Below are positions 1 to 7,942 of a DNA stretch of 64,000 nucleotides, piece after piece; the stretch's first letter is position 1, and every line of letters starts with the position of its first letter. The position numbers and the translations under genes are program-made. The DNA comes from Poriferisodalis sp965221945. GTDB lineage: Bacteria > Actinomycetota > Acidimicrobiia > Acidimicrobiales > Poriferisodalaceae. The stretch spans positions 1,488,001-1,552,000 of the forward strand of contig NZ_OZ244925.1 of the NCBI RefSeq assembly GCF_965221945.1, given 5' to 3'. Under the pieces are notes generated by a model. That model was not told the origin of the DNA. It did no database searches and was given only the letters and a program-made list of their open reading frames with translations.

Positions 1-515
1 GCCGCTTCGTCGCGGGACATTCCCGAGAAGTCGGTCGTGGCCGGCGGCAGCTCCGGTCGCGCCAAGGCCTCGCGAGCCCAGTTCCAGTCCCCGATCACCG
101 CGCCCAGCAAGACGATGCCTGCGACCTCGTTCGGGTACTGCTGGGCGAACCGTGATGTGAGCAATCCACCCATCGAGTGTCCGATCATTACGACGGGCAG
201 CCCTGGGTGATCAGCCAGAGCGATATCCACCAGCGTCCGCAAATCGGCGACCACATGGGAGAAATCAGTGAGCAGCGCCCGCTCGCCTTCGCTGTGGCCG
301 TGCCCGATGTGATCTGGTCCGTAGACCACTGCGCCGTCCGCAGTGAGCCGCTCGGCGACATGGCGGTACCGAGCTGCGTACTCGGCGTAGCCATGCACGA
401 CCATCACGATGCGGCGCGGAGCGCCCTCGGGCGCCCATCGCTCGTAGTGAATCGAACCTTCTGACCCAGCGAACACCGACACGGGCGCGGTTCTAGCAGC
501 CCCGGCCACCGGCAT
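1..515 (-). CDS. Alpha/beta hydrolase, monoacylglycerol-lipase-like (3' end outside window)
   Basis: The reading frame is open from an ATG at 515 to the window edge with no stop, so the C-terminus is missing. The translation shows an early oxyanion-hole motif VVHGYAEYAARY, then YGPDHIGHGHSEGER, then the nucleophile elbow VVMIGHSMGG. This is the pattern of the Hydrolase_4 (monoacylglycerol lipase/lysophospholipase) group, which cleaves carboxylic esters in the cytoplasm. The Ser nucleophile is visible; the catalytic Asp and His would lie beyond the window. A GTG at 482 is a possible later start. The substrate cannot be read from sequence. It is divergent from the esterase that starts at 630. 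Confidence 0.8.
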   Translation of the reverse strand, partial: MPVAGAARTAPVSVFAGSEGSIHYERWAPEGAPRRIVMVVHGYAEYAARYRHVAERLTADGAVVYGPDHIGHGHSEGERALLTDFSHVVADLRTLVDIALADHPGLPVVMIGHSMGGLLTSRFAQQYPNEVAGIVLLGAVIGDWNWAREALARPELPPATTDFSGMSRDEA

Positions 516-629
516 TTCGGGCCTCCGCCGGCAACGCGAGTGAGCCGGCACAACTCATCCGATTTTCGGGGCACGGGTAGCCTCGCCACTCAGGTTCATC
601 GGACGACGAGCACAGGAGCGCGCCGCGCC

Positions 630-1265
630 ATGCCACTGACCCAGTACCGCATCGACCGCGACGGCGCCGACCGTCTCCTCTTCCTCATGCACGGCTACAC
701 CGCCGAGCAGCACCACCTTGCGTCGTACGTGCCGTTGGTGGATCCAGACGAGCGCTTCACCGCGATCGCGCCGCGGGGACCGATCGACATGCCCGACGGC
801 GACGGCGCAGGCTGGTGGTCTATCGACCTCGAGACATTCGAAATGGATCTCTCACAGTTCGTGCCGTCGCTCGAGATGCTCGAGTCGTTCATCGCGGACG
901 AGGCCGGCAAGACAGGCGTACCACTCGAGCGGTGCATCGTGGGCGGCTTCAGCCAAGGCGGCTACCTGTCGCTGGCGCTGGTCGGCAGGCCCGGCGCGCC
1001 CCGCTACGCCGGCGTGTGGGCCATCTGCTGCGGCCTTCCCAGCGCACCAGGTCTCGACCTCGACCTGTCGGGCGGCGACGGCCGACCGGCGCTGTTCCAG
1101 TGGGGAACCCGCGACATCTTCATCGGCCAAGACCAGCCCAAGGAAGTGATCGCAGCCCTAGGCGACGGCAGGTGGGACTTGCGGCACCACGCCTACGACA
1201 TGGCGCACAGCCAGACCATCGAAATGATGGTCGACGCCCGCGACTGGCTCGCCGGCGTCCTCTGA
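630..1265 (+). CDS. Phospholipase/carboxylesterase family hydrolase
   Basis: A 211-residue alpha/beta hydrolase of the Abhydrolase_2 (carboxylesterase/acyl-protein thioesterase-like) family. It has an N-terminal LFLMHGYTA oxyanion motif, a conserved APRGP segment, the nucleophile elbow GGFSQGG, and a late MAHSQT carrying the catalytic His. Its length is normal for the family. The frame is open from 540, but homology begins at the ATG at 630, which has AGGAG upstream at 613-617, so 630 is preferred. The next gene starts 35 nt downstream on the same strand, suggesting co-transcription with the PhyH-family oxygenase. The natural ester substrate is unknown. Confidence 0.8.
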   Translation: MPLTQYRIDRDGADRLLFLMHGYTAEQHHLASYVPLVDPDERFTAIAPRGPIDMPDGDGAGWWSIDLETFEMDLSQFVPSLEMLESFIADEAGKTGVPLERCIVGGFSQGGYLSLALVGRPGAPRYAGVWAICCGLPSAPGLDLDLSGGDGRPALFQWGTRDIFIGQDQPKEVIAALGDGRWDLRHHAYDMAHSQTIEMMVDARDWLAGVL

Positions 1266-1300
1266 GGCCACCGGCGAATTGCGCACGAAGGGAGCACTCC

Positions 1301-2134
1301 ATGTCACTCGGCATCCCGACGTGTTCGGCCGACGACGACCCCGACGCCATGTACGCCAAGCTCGATGCCGCCGGCTGCGTGGTCGTCCATGACGTTGCGC
1401 GCCCTGACCAGGTAGCTGCCGCCCGGACTGAGCTGGTCGACCACATGGCCAGCGCCAGGGTGGCCGACGACAAGCCGACCGCGTTCTACCCCGGCCTCAC
1501 CCGCCGGGTGGTGGCGCTCATGCACCGCTCGCCGACGGTGCGCGAGCTGATGATGCACCCGGTCACCGAAGCGCTCGGCGACCGTCACCTCGGGCAGAAC
1601 TGCTCGAAATGGACGCTGAACGTGACTGCAGCGCTGGAGGTCGGGCCCGGCGCCCGCGACCAGATCCTCCATCGGGAGGAAGACCTCTACCCGTACTTCC
1701 CGCTCCCCCGCCCGAACCTGATCCTGGCATCGATGTGGGCCATGTCGGACTTCACCGCCGACAACGGCGGCACCCAGCTCGTGCCCGGCAGCCACCGCTG
1801 GGACGCCGACCGCTCTGCGGCACCCGACGAAGTCGTCCGGGCCGAGATGCCGGCGGGCTCAGTCCTGTACTGGCTGGGCGGCACGCTGCACGGCGCCGGC
1901 GCCAACTCCACGCCTGAGGACTGGCGCTACGGGATCATCCTCACCTACAACCTCGGCTGGCTCCGCCAGGAAGAAAACCAGCACGTGTCGATCCCCCTCG
2001 CCGACGTGCTCGCACTGCCGGATGCCATGCGCAGCCGCCTCGGCTTCGACATGGACTACGAGAACTCCCTCGGATTCTACGACCGCTCAGTGCTCGCACT
2101 CCACCCCGCCGAGGTGAGCGCATCGTCGTCGTGA
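1301..2134 (+). CDS. Phytanoyl-CoA dioxygenase (PhyH) family protein
   Basis: A 277-residue Fe(II)/2-oxoglutarate-type oxygenase of the PhyH family. The double-stranded beta-helix core is recognisable: ILHREED gives the His-x-acidic half of the metal site (Glu instead of the usual Asp), DNGGTQLVPGSHRW is the family signature, TLHGAGAN carries the distal His, and WRYGIIL the 2-oxoglutarate-binding Arg. The ATG follows a GAAGGGAG-like ribosome site. The same frame is open far upstream through the esterase, which is only a shadow. A second PhyH protein starts at 9382. Family members hydroxylate many small molecules, so the substrate is undetermined. Confidence 0.85.
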   Translation: MSLGIPTCSADDDPDAMYAKLDAAGCVVVHDVARPDQVAAARTELVDHMASARVADDKPTAFYPGLTRRVVALMHRSPTVRELMMHPVTEALGDRHLGQNCSKWTLNVTAALEVGPGARDQILHREEDLYPYFPLPRPNLILASMWAMSDFTADNGGTQLVPGSHRWDADRSAAPDEVVRAEMPAGSVLYWLGGTLHGAGANSTPEDWRYGIILTYNLGWLRQEENQHVSIPLADVLALPDAMRSRLGFDMDYENSLGFYDRSVLALHPAEVSASSS

Positions 2135-2167
2135 TCAGGCGCTCAAGCCGCCGCCGCTATCAATCGA

Positions 2168-3259
2168 CTAGTCGGTACCCGGTGCCGATGCCGCATCGAA
2201 GGCCTCCTGGAGGTGGGGCCTCACTGCATCGACAAGACAACGAGCAGAATCTGCCAACGCCCGCAAGCCCTCTTCGTTCGGTTCGGCCCGTCGTCCGATG
2301 TTTACCGACGGCGCAACGACCTTTGTGCGCCTCGTCTGCGATGCGCTGTTTTCCAAGCCGCGCCAATCCAACTCGGCACCGTAAGCGCCCTCGATCTGCA
2401 ACCGCCGCTGCTTGAGCGCGCACAGGAGCGAGTCGTTGAACTGGGGGTCGTCGTCGTCGAATTGGACTTCCGCATAAGCGGACGAGGCCGTGACCAACAT
2501 CAGGAGCGCAGCAGGAATTCCGGGAGTGATGCTCCGCTTGACCCACACCGCCTTCGGTCCCCTGGCTGGAAGCTTGATTTCGGTCAGAACCTCCCGCCCG
2601 ATCGGCAGCCAAGTGTCCCAGAACTGGCGCGCCTGCTCCCGCGCCTCCGCATTCGCGGACGACCGCTTGCCGGAGGCCCGTGAACCGATCGCATCGGGCC
2701 GAAGCCAAGTGCGACCCAGCAGCCTGCCCTCGAAGGGTTGAAACAGGACTGCGTTTACGGGAACGTCAAACGACTCATTCAAGAAGTCGATCATGCGCTC
2801 AGTCGAGTCGTCGAGGTGCGCCGCGACCACAATCATCCGCGGCACATCACCAATCGAGCCCAGTTCTTCGTCGAAGTGCTCCTCGAAGGCCGCTGCGAGG
2901 TCTGATCCTTCGTCTCCAATCGATGCCCGATACTTCGCGTAGAGGTCATCCACCTCGCCAAAGTCAAGCTTCGCGACCCAGGCTGCGTAATCAATGGTCT
3001 GTGCGAGAACTTCTCGTGGGGTCTTGTCTCGCTTGTTCTCGATAACGACAAGTTGTCCCTCGCTGTGGAGCGCAAGCAAGTCGAGCGGACCGGATGGCGT
3101 CTGCGTCTGGCGCCCGATGATCAGGACATCAATGCCCAGCAGCTTTGGATCGGATTCGATCGCTGCCTCAATCTGACCTTCGGTCGCGAGTGGCTTCTCG
3201 TCGATCGGTACAGCTTTACCGTCGTCGTTGAGCTGCCAAAGTGACATCCTCGTCGCCAT
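2168..3259 (-). CDS. NucS-like PD-(D/E)XK nuclease with DUF4268-like C-terminus
   Basis: A 363-residue protein. Its N-terminal third carries a PD-(D/E)XK core of the NucS/DUF91 kind: acidic Glu27 in ATEGQIEAAI, Asp60 in GPLDLLAL, Glu74-x-Lys76 in VVIENK, and Gln87 in AQTIDYA. The rest (about 110-363) resembles the DUF4268 region found in stand-alone proteins of this type, with an FWD-type motif near 210. Such proteins are thought to be DNA endonucleases in repair or defence. No methyltransferase or helicase partner lies alongside, so it looks solitary. The gene is convergent with the PhyH gene and leaves only about 30 bp between them. Confidence 0.75.
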   Translation of the reverse strand: MATRMSLWQLNDDGKAVPIDEKPLATEGQIEAAIESDPKLLGIDVLIIGRQTQTPSGPLDLLALHSEGQLVVIENKRDKTPREVLAQTIDYAAWVAKLDFGEVDDLYAKYRASIGDEGSDLAAAFEEHFDEELGSIGDVPRMIVVAAHLDDSTERMIDFLNESFDVPVNAVLFQPFEGRLLGRTWLRPDAIGSRASGKRSSANAEAREQARQFWDTWLPIGREVLTEIKLPARGPKAVWVKRSITPGIPAALLMLVTASSAYAEVQFDDDDPQFNDSLLCALKQRRLQIEGAYGAELDWRGLENSASQTRRTKVVAPSVNIGRRAEPNEEGLRALADSARCLVDAVRPHLQEAFDAASAPGTD

Positions 3260-3491
3260 CGCTCGTTACCCCCTCGTAGAACGTGGTGCCGACTGACGCT
3301 AACGGCATCTCGGTTCACCTGACTTTGGGCCACTACCTCACTCCCCGTGGCTAGCTGCTGTCTGACGAAAGCCTCGACGTGTTCGAGAAGGCTGCCGGTA
3401 TTGCGAAGGCTGTCTGTGCCACAGTTACGACTGTTCTCGTAACCGGTCGCGACCACGTGGTCAGACCCGACAACCCAACAACAACGCGCAA

Positions 3492-4175
3492 CTAGCCGAC
3501 GCGGACGGTGAACTCGAGTCCTCCGGCGAAGGGCAGGGTCATGGTGCGGAGCTTGTTGGCGGGGTCATTGAGGAACTCGAAGTAGGGCTGGTAGCCCTCG
3601 GCGGAGGAGACGGTGTTGTCGGTGACGACGACCGCGCCGGGGCGCAGGGCGGGGGCGACCAGCTCGAGCGCGTCGAGGGCGACATGCCAGATGTCGACGA
3701 GCAGGAAATCGACCGGTCCCCCGCAGTCGACCAGCGTCTCGCGCAGATCTCCCTCGCGAAGCTCGATCCAGCTCGCCAGACCTGCCTCTTCGAAGTTGGC
3801 CCAGGCAATCGCTGCTTTCTCCGGTTCGTACTCGGTGGCGATCACCACGCCGTCGTCATGACCGTTGTCCCGCACGGCAGCGGCCAGGTATAGCGTGGAT
3901 ACCCCGTGGGACGTCCCGGCCTCGACCACGCGGCGAGCGCTCAGAGCACGGCAGACCTGATAGCAGAACGTGGCCTTGTCGCGATCGAGCGCGACGAGCT
4001 TGTCGGCGAGGTACCGGCGCATGTCGTCGTCGAACCCGCGCTGGGTTCGATCCCGGCCGCTCTCCCGCCGCGCCTCGGTGAAGAACGCCGACGTCTCGCT
4101 GGCCTGCGCGTCGCTCTCGGCGTGCAGCCGATCGAGCAGTGCCTCGAGCACAGGATCTTGCAGGGGCGACGTCAT
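3492..4175 (-). CDS. Class I SAM-dependent O-methyltransferase-like protein
   Basis: A 227-residue Rossmann methyltransferase. The SAM-binding motif I is VVEAGTSHGVSTLYLA, an acidic ATEYEP follows as motif II, and DFLLVDIWH marks the metal- or substrate-binding motif typical of O-methyltransferase/Methyltransf_24 proteins. Its start overlaps the stop of the upstream acyl-CoA dehydrogenase by 4 nt, so the two are translationally coupled. It is the last gene of the operon that starts with the Rieske oxygenase. It may methylate an oxygenated intermediate of that pathway, which is inference from position only. Confidence 0.8.
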   Translation of the reverse strand: MTSPLQDPVLEALLDRLHAESDAQASETSAFFTEARRESGRDRTQRGFDDDMRRYLADKLVALDRDKATFCYQVCRALSARRVVEAGTSHGVSTLYLAAAVRDNGHDDGVVIATEYEPEKAAIAWANFEEAGLASWIELREGDLRETLVDCGGPVDFLLVDIWHVALDALELVAPALRPGAVVVTDNTVSSAEGYQPYFEFLNDPANKLRTMTLPFAGGLEFTVRVG

Positions 4176-5314
4176 GCGTGACCCGGCCTCCTCGGCTCGA
4201 GGCCGAGTGCGACGGCGGCGCGCTCAGTTTGGACGTCAGTGTCGCCGTGGCTGAGGCAGAACGCCCTGGCGCGTCTGGTGTAGAGCTGCAGGTCGTACTC
4301 GGTCGTGTAGCCGATCGCACCGTGAACGGTGTGGGCGGCATGGATCATGTCGACCATCACCTCGTTTGCGAAGACCTTGGTCCCGGCAACTTCGAGGGTC
4401 GCATCGCGCCCTTGGTCCAGCATCCAGGCAGTCTCTGCGACCAAGAGCCGGCAGGCGTCGGTGTTGATGCGCATGTCGGCCAACCGGTGGGATACCGCCT
4501 GGTAGCTGCCGATCACCTTCCCGAACTGCTGACGGCTCGATGCGTGCTCCGACGCGAGCCGGATCATCCCTTCGCAGCAGCCGACGGCTTCAGCGGTGGC
4601 GAGGACGGTGGCCGCATCCAATCCTGCGTCGATGGCCCGCTCCGCCGCACGGCCGCGAGCCAGGACGCTGTCAGCGGGCACCCCCACGTTGTCGAACTCG
4701 ACGTGGAACAGCGGATCCCCGCCCGTGGCGCCGTGGCGAGTCCATCTGACGCCTGGAGTGTCGCGGTGCACGGCGACAACCGCCGATTCGCCGTCCGGCG
4801 TCGTCAGCGACACGAGCAGCACCTGCGCCGCCGACGCGTACGGCACCATCGCCTTCGCGCCCGAGATCGTGGCGCCAGCGTCGGTCTCGGACAGGACGCT
4901 CGACGAGGCAGATCGTTCGTCGCGCCCGACCGCGTCGATCAGTGCGGGCGTGATCACTGCACCACTGGCCGCGAGCGTGCTCAACATGTCGCGGGTCGCT
5001 GTCGTCGGCTCGGCGGCGGCGAGGAAGGTCGCCGCGAAGCCAGCCGTGCCGACGAGAGGCGTCGAGGCGGCAGCCCGTCCGAGCTCCTCGGCGAGCACGC
5101 AGAGGTCGGCGAGTCCTGCACCACCCCCGCCGATGTCGGTGGGGAGCGCAAGCGCGGTCCAGCCGAGCTCGGCCATCTGAGCCCAGATCTCGGCGTTGAC
5201 GCCGTCGGCACTTGCCTCGACCTCTCGCACCGTGTCGGCGTCGAGCGAGTCGGCCAGAAAGCGCCGGGCGCCGTCCCGAATCATCTCTTGCGTGTCGTTG
5301 AGCATCAGGTCCAT
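4172..5314 (-). CDS. Acyl-CoA dehydrogenase family protein (operon copy 2)
   Basis: A 380-residue flavoprotein of the acyl-CoA dehydrogenase superfamily, which oxidises acyl-CoA thioesters to 2-enoyl-CoA using FAD. It has an all-alpha N-domain, a middle beta domain with SETDAGATISGAK (a weak form of the usual TEPxAGSD/GxK pattern), and the C-terminal ASSRQQFGKVIGSYQAVSHRLADM signature followed by HGAIGYTTEY. The active-site base cannot be assigned with certainty. The frame is open upstream to 5605, but the ATG at 5314 matches the family N-terminus. It lies 11 nt behind the other dehydrogenase, and paired, possibly heteromeric, FadE proteins are common in actinobacteria. Confidence 0.85.
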   Translation of the reverse strand: MDLMLNDTQEMIRDGARRFLADSLDADTVREVEASADGVNAEIWAQMAELGWTALALPTDIGGGGAGLADLCVLAEELGRAAASTPLVGTAGFAATFLAAAEPTTATRDMLSTLAASGAVITPALIDAVGRDERSASSSVLSETDAGATISGAKAMVPYASAAQVLLVSLTTPDGESAVVAVHRDTPGVRWTRHGATGGDPLFHVEFDNVGVPADSVLARGRAAERAIDAGLDAATVLATAEAVGCCEGMIRLASEHASSRQQFGKVIGSYQAVSHRLADMRINTDACRLLVAETAWMLDQGRDATLEVAGTKVFANEVMVDMIHAAHTVHGAIGYTTEYDLQLYTRRARAFCLSHGDTDVQTERAAVALGLEPRRPGHA

Positions 5315-5325
5315 GGCAGTCGCTC

Positions 5326-6501
5326 CTACCGGGGGAGGCCGAGGCCGCGCTGGCTGATGATGTTCCGCTGGATCTCGTTCGTGCCCATGGCGATCGGCTG
5401 CGGGATGCTGTGGACCCAGTGATCGTTCATGAGCCCGTCGAGCGGGGCGAGGCCGTCGCCGGTGCGGAGCTGTCCCCTGGCGCCCACAATGTCGAGACCG
5501 ATATTGCCGATCAGGATGTTGAGCTCGGACGAGAACACCTTGCTCACTGCGGGGTCGACGTCGTTGGCGTCGCCCGCCGCCATGGCCGACACGACGCGGT
5601 AGCACAACAGCCGTGCTGCTCGGTACCGGGCCTGCAGCCGCACCAACCCAGCCCGCACCGACGGGCGCATGGCCAGCGGCCGGCCATTCTCGTCCTTCGT
5701 GGTGGTCGCGTATTCGATCAATGCGTCGAGCAGCACCTTCACCCGGGCATGGAGCGCAGCCCCGACCCGCTCATGGGCCAGCGTCGACATCGCGACCCGC
5801 CAACCGTCGCCTCGCGGACCCAGCAGGCAGTCGTAGGGCACCTCGACGTCGTCGAAGAAAACCTCGTTGAACTCCTGGGGGCCGCCCATCGAGTCGATCG
5901 GCCGGACCGTGATGCCCGGAGTGTTCATGTCGACCAGCAGCATCGACAAGCCCTGGTGCTTCCGCTCGCCCGGATCGGTTCGGCACAGCAACAAGCACCA
6001 GTCCGCAGCAGTCGCGTAGCTGGTCCAGATCTTCTGACCGTTCACCAGGAAGCACCCGTCGGCGTCGGTTGCCCTCGTGGACAGCGCCGCGAGATCGGAG
6101 CCCGCCTCGGGTTCGGAGAACCCCTGGCACCACATGACCTCACCCGCCGCCATCGGCTTCAGGAACCGCTCCTGCTGGTCGGCGGTTCCGAACTCCATGA
6201 GCATCGGGCCGATGTAGTTGAGGCTCATGTACTGCGGGCCGCGGGGCTCACCGGCCGCCCACATCTCCTCGCGCACCACCATCTGGCTCCACACGTCGGC
6301 GTCGACGCCTCCATGGGAGACCGGCCACGACATCGTCAGCCAATCCCGCTCCGCCAGCTTCATGCAGAACTCTCGGGTGAACGGATAGATGCGGTCGTCG
6401 TCGTGAAACAGGCCTTTCCACCAGTCAGGCAGCTCGGCGTCCATAAACGCGCGCAGCTCTTTCCGAAACTGCTCCGCCTCGGCCGGGAATTCGAACTCCA
6501 T
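5326..6501 (-). CDS. Acyl-CoA dehydrogenase family protein (operon copy 1)
   Basis: A 391-residue acyl-CoA dehydrogenase with the full set of family marks: WCQGFSEPEAGSDLAAL and VNGQKIWTSYA in the FAD-binding middle domain, HERVG at the start of the C-domain, and QPIAMGTNEIQRNIISQRGLGLPR at the end. It is more canonical than its downstream neighbour, so the two may form a catalytic and partner subunit pair. The gene lies about 30 nt after the glutamine-synthetase-family ligase in the same operon. The acyl substrate cannot be inferred directly. Confidence 0.88.
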   Translation of the reverse strand: MEFEFPAEAEQFRKELRAFMDAELPDWWKGLFHDDDRIYPFTREFCMKLAERDWLTMSWPVSHGGVDADVWSQMVVREEMWAAGEPRGPQYMSLNYIGPMLMEFGTADQQERFLKPMAAGEVMWCQGFSEPEAGSDLAALSTRATDADGCFLVNGQKIWTSYATAADWCLLLCRTDPGERKHQGLSMLLVDMNTPGITVRPIDSMGGPQEFNEVFFDDVEVPYDCLLGPRGDGWRVAMSTLAHERVGAALHARVKVLLDALIEYATTTKDENGRPLAMRPSVRAGLVRLQARYRAARLLCYRVVSAMAAGDANDVDPAVSKVFSSELNILIGNIGLDIVGARGQLRTGDGLAPLDGLMNDHWVHSIPQPIAMGTNEIQRNIISQRGLGLPR

Positions 6502-6532
6502 TCACTGTCTCCTCGGTACCGTCCCGCCTCGG

Positions 6533-7939
6533 CTAGAAGGTGTCGTAGTACTCGCGCTGTTCCCAGTCGGTCACGGTTCCGCTGAACCGTGACCACTCGG
6601 ACCGCTTGAGGGTGACGAGGTAGTCGACGATCTCGTCGCCGAGCGCGTTGCGGTAGAAGGCGCTGCGATCGAACGCGTCGATGGCATCGCCGAGGGTGCG
6701 CGGCAACAGGGGCCCGGCCTCGGCCTCGTAGGGCATCTCGCTGGGCGGCGGCACCTCGATCCTCGAGTCGATGCCGTCGAGTCCCGAGAGGATCTGGGAT
6801 GCGAGGTAGAGGTAGGGGTTCGCCGCAGGGTCGCCTGCGCGGTTCTCGATCCTGGTCGCGGGGCCCGGGGGCTCGTCGATGACTCGCAGCATGGCACCGC
6901 GGTGCTGGCGGCTCCACACGATCCGGTCGGGAGCAACCTTGTGCGGCCGGTAGCGCTTGTAGCCGGTGATGGTCGGCGTGGTGAGCAGGCAGGACTCCTC
7001 GGCGTGGGCGAGGAGCCCGCCGAGGTAGTGCCTCGCCATCTCCGAGAGCGTCTCGCCGGGCACCGTCGGCGCGAACAGGTTGCGGCCGTCGTCGACAGCG
7101 GCGACCGACTGATGGAGGTGCCAGCCGCTCGGGAATGCATCGTCATGTTCCGGTCTGCACATGAACGTCGCATGGAGGCCGTGCCGCCTGGCGATCTGCT
7201 TCACCGCGGCGCGGATCAGGACCGCCTGATCTGCCAGCTCGACGCCGTCGGCGGGTGCGAAGGTGAGCTCGACTTGGCTGGGCCCGAGCTCAGTCTCGAT
7301 GGTGCGCGGCGGCAGGCCCAGCGCCGTGAGGTGGCGTTGGATCGGCTCGAGCAGCGGTTCGATCTGATCGGAATAGTCCTCAGCCAGAAGGTCCCACCCC
7401 TGGTGAATGCGCCGGTGTTCACCGGAGTGCTCGTCGAGGCGGTAGAGATGGAACTCGATCTCCAGTCCGGCGCGCAGCCGCATCCCGCGCTCGGTCAGCT
7501 TGCGGTGCGCTTCGGTACAGATCCGGCGCGTCGACAGCACGATCGGAGCACCCTCGACGCTGTAGAGGTCACTCAGCAGCCACCCGGTCCCGTCGAGCCA
7601 CGGCAGCACGCGGAACGTGGTGGGGTCCGGGACCATGACCATGTCGCGCGCCCCCATGGCTGAGGCGAGCGTCGGGCCGCCGTCGGGCTCCCAGATGCGG
7701 AACGCGTACTGACCGCCGGTGTCCTTGGTGAGCAGCGAACCCGGAAACGCGACACCGTTGCGCAGCGCCTGCGGGACGTGCGCCGCGTCAAGAACCTTGC
7801 CGTGCAACAGCCCATGCTGATCGGCGAACGACACCCGAACGCTTCGCAGCCCCTTGTCGCGGACCTGATCCTCGACTGCCGCCGCGGCGTCGGCCCAGTC
7901 CGCATCCCAGCGGTCTTCGGGCTTCGTGGTGTCGGGCAT
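6533..7939 (-). CDS. Glutamine-synthetase-family gamma-glutamyl-amine ligase
   Basis: A 468-residue member of the glutamine synthetase catalytic superfamily, which joins ammonia or an amine to a glutamate-type carboxylate using ATP. Visible motifs include GLEIEFHLY, TELGPSQVELTFAP, SGWHLHQS with the nucleotide-binding His, and RIENRAGDPAANPYLYLA. Relatives in catabolic clusters make gamma-glutamyl amides of methylamine, isopropylamine, polyamines or aniline. It sits 3 nt after a Rieske oxygenase, an arrangement that recalls aniline- or amine-activation clusters. A role in ammonia assimilation is less likely in this operon, though not excluded by sequence alone. Confidence 0.85.
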   Translation of the reverse strand: MPDTTKPEDRWDADWADAAAAVEDQVRDKGLRSVRVSFADQHGLLHGKVLDAAHVPQALRNGVAFPGSLLTKDTGGQYAFRIWEPDGGPTLASAMGARDMVMVPDPTTFRVLPWLDGTGWLLSDLYSVEGAPIVLSTRRICTEAHRKLTERGMRLRAGLEIEFHLYRLDEHSGEHRRIHQGWDLLAEDYSDQIEPLLEPIQRHLTALGLPPRTIETELGPSQVELTFAPADGVELADQAVLIRAAVKQIARRHGLHATFMCRPEHDDAFPSGWHLHQSVAAVDDGRNLFAPTVPGETLSEMARHYLGGLLAHAEESCLLTTPTITGYKRYRPHKVAPDRIVWSRQHRGAMLRVIDEPPGPATRIENRAGDPAANPYLYLASQILSGLDGIDSRIEVPPPSEMPYEAEAGPLLPRTLGDAIDAFDRSAFYRNALGDEIVDYLVTLKRSEWSRFSGTVTDWEQREYYDTF

Positions 7940-7942
7940 CGG

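Noticed and set aside
815..1300. Long N-terminal extension of the PhyH frame
   Set aside because: It overlaps the intact esterase gene, is Arg-rich, and family homology begins exactly at the ATG at 1301.
4139..6585. Two long plus-strand frames across the acyl-CoA dehydrogenases
   Set aside because: Both mirror genes with clear acyl-CoA dehydrogenase motifs on the minus strand.
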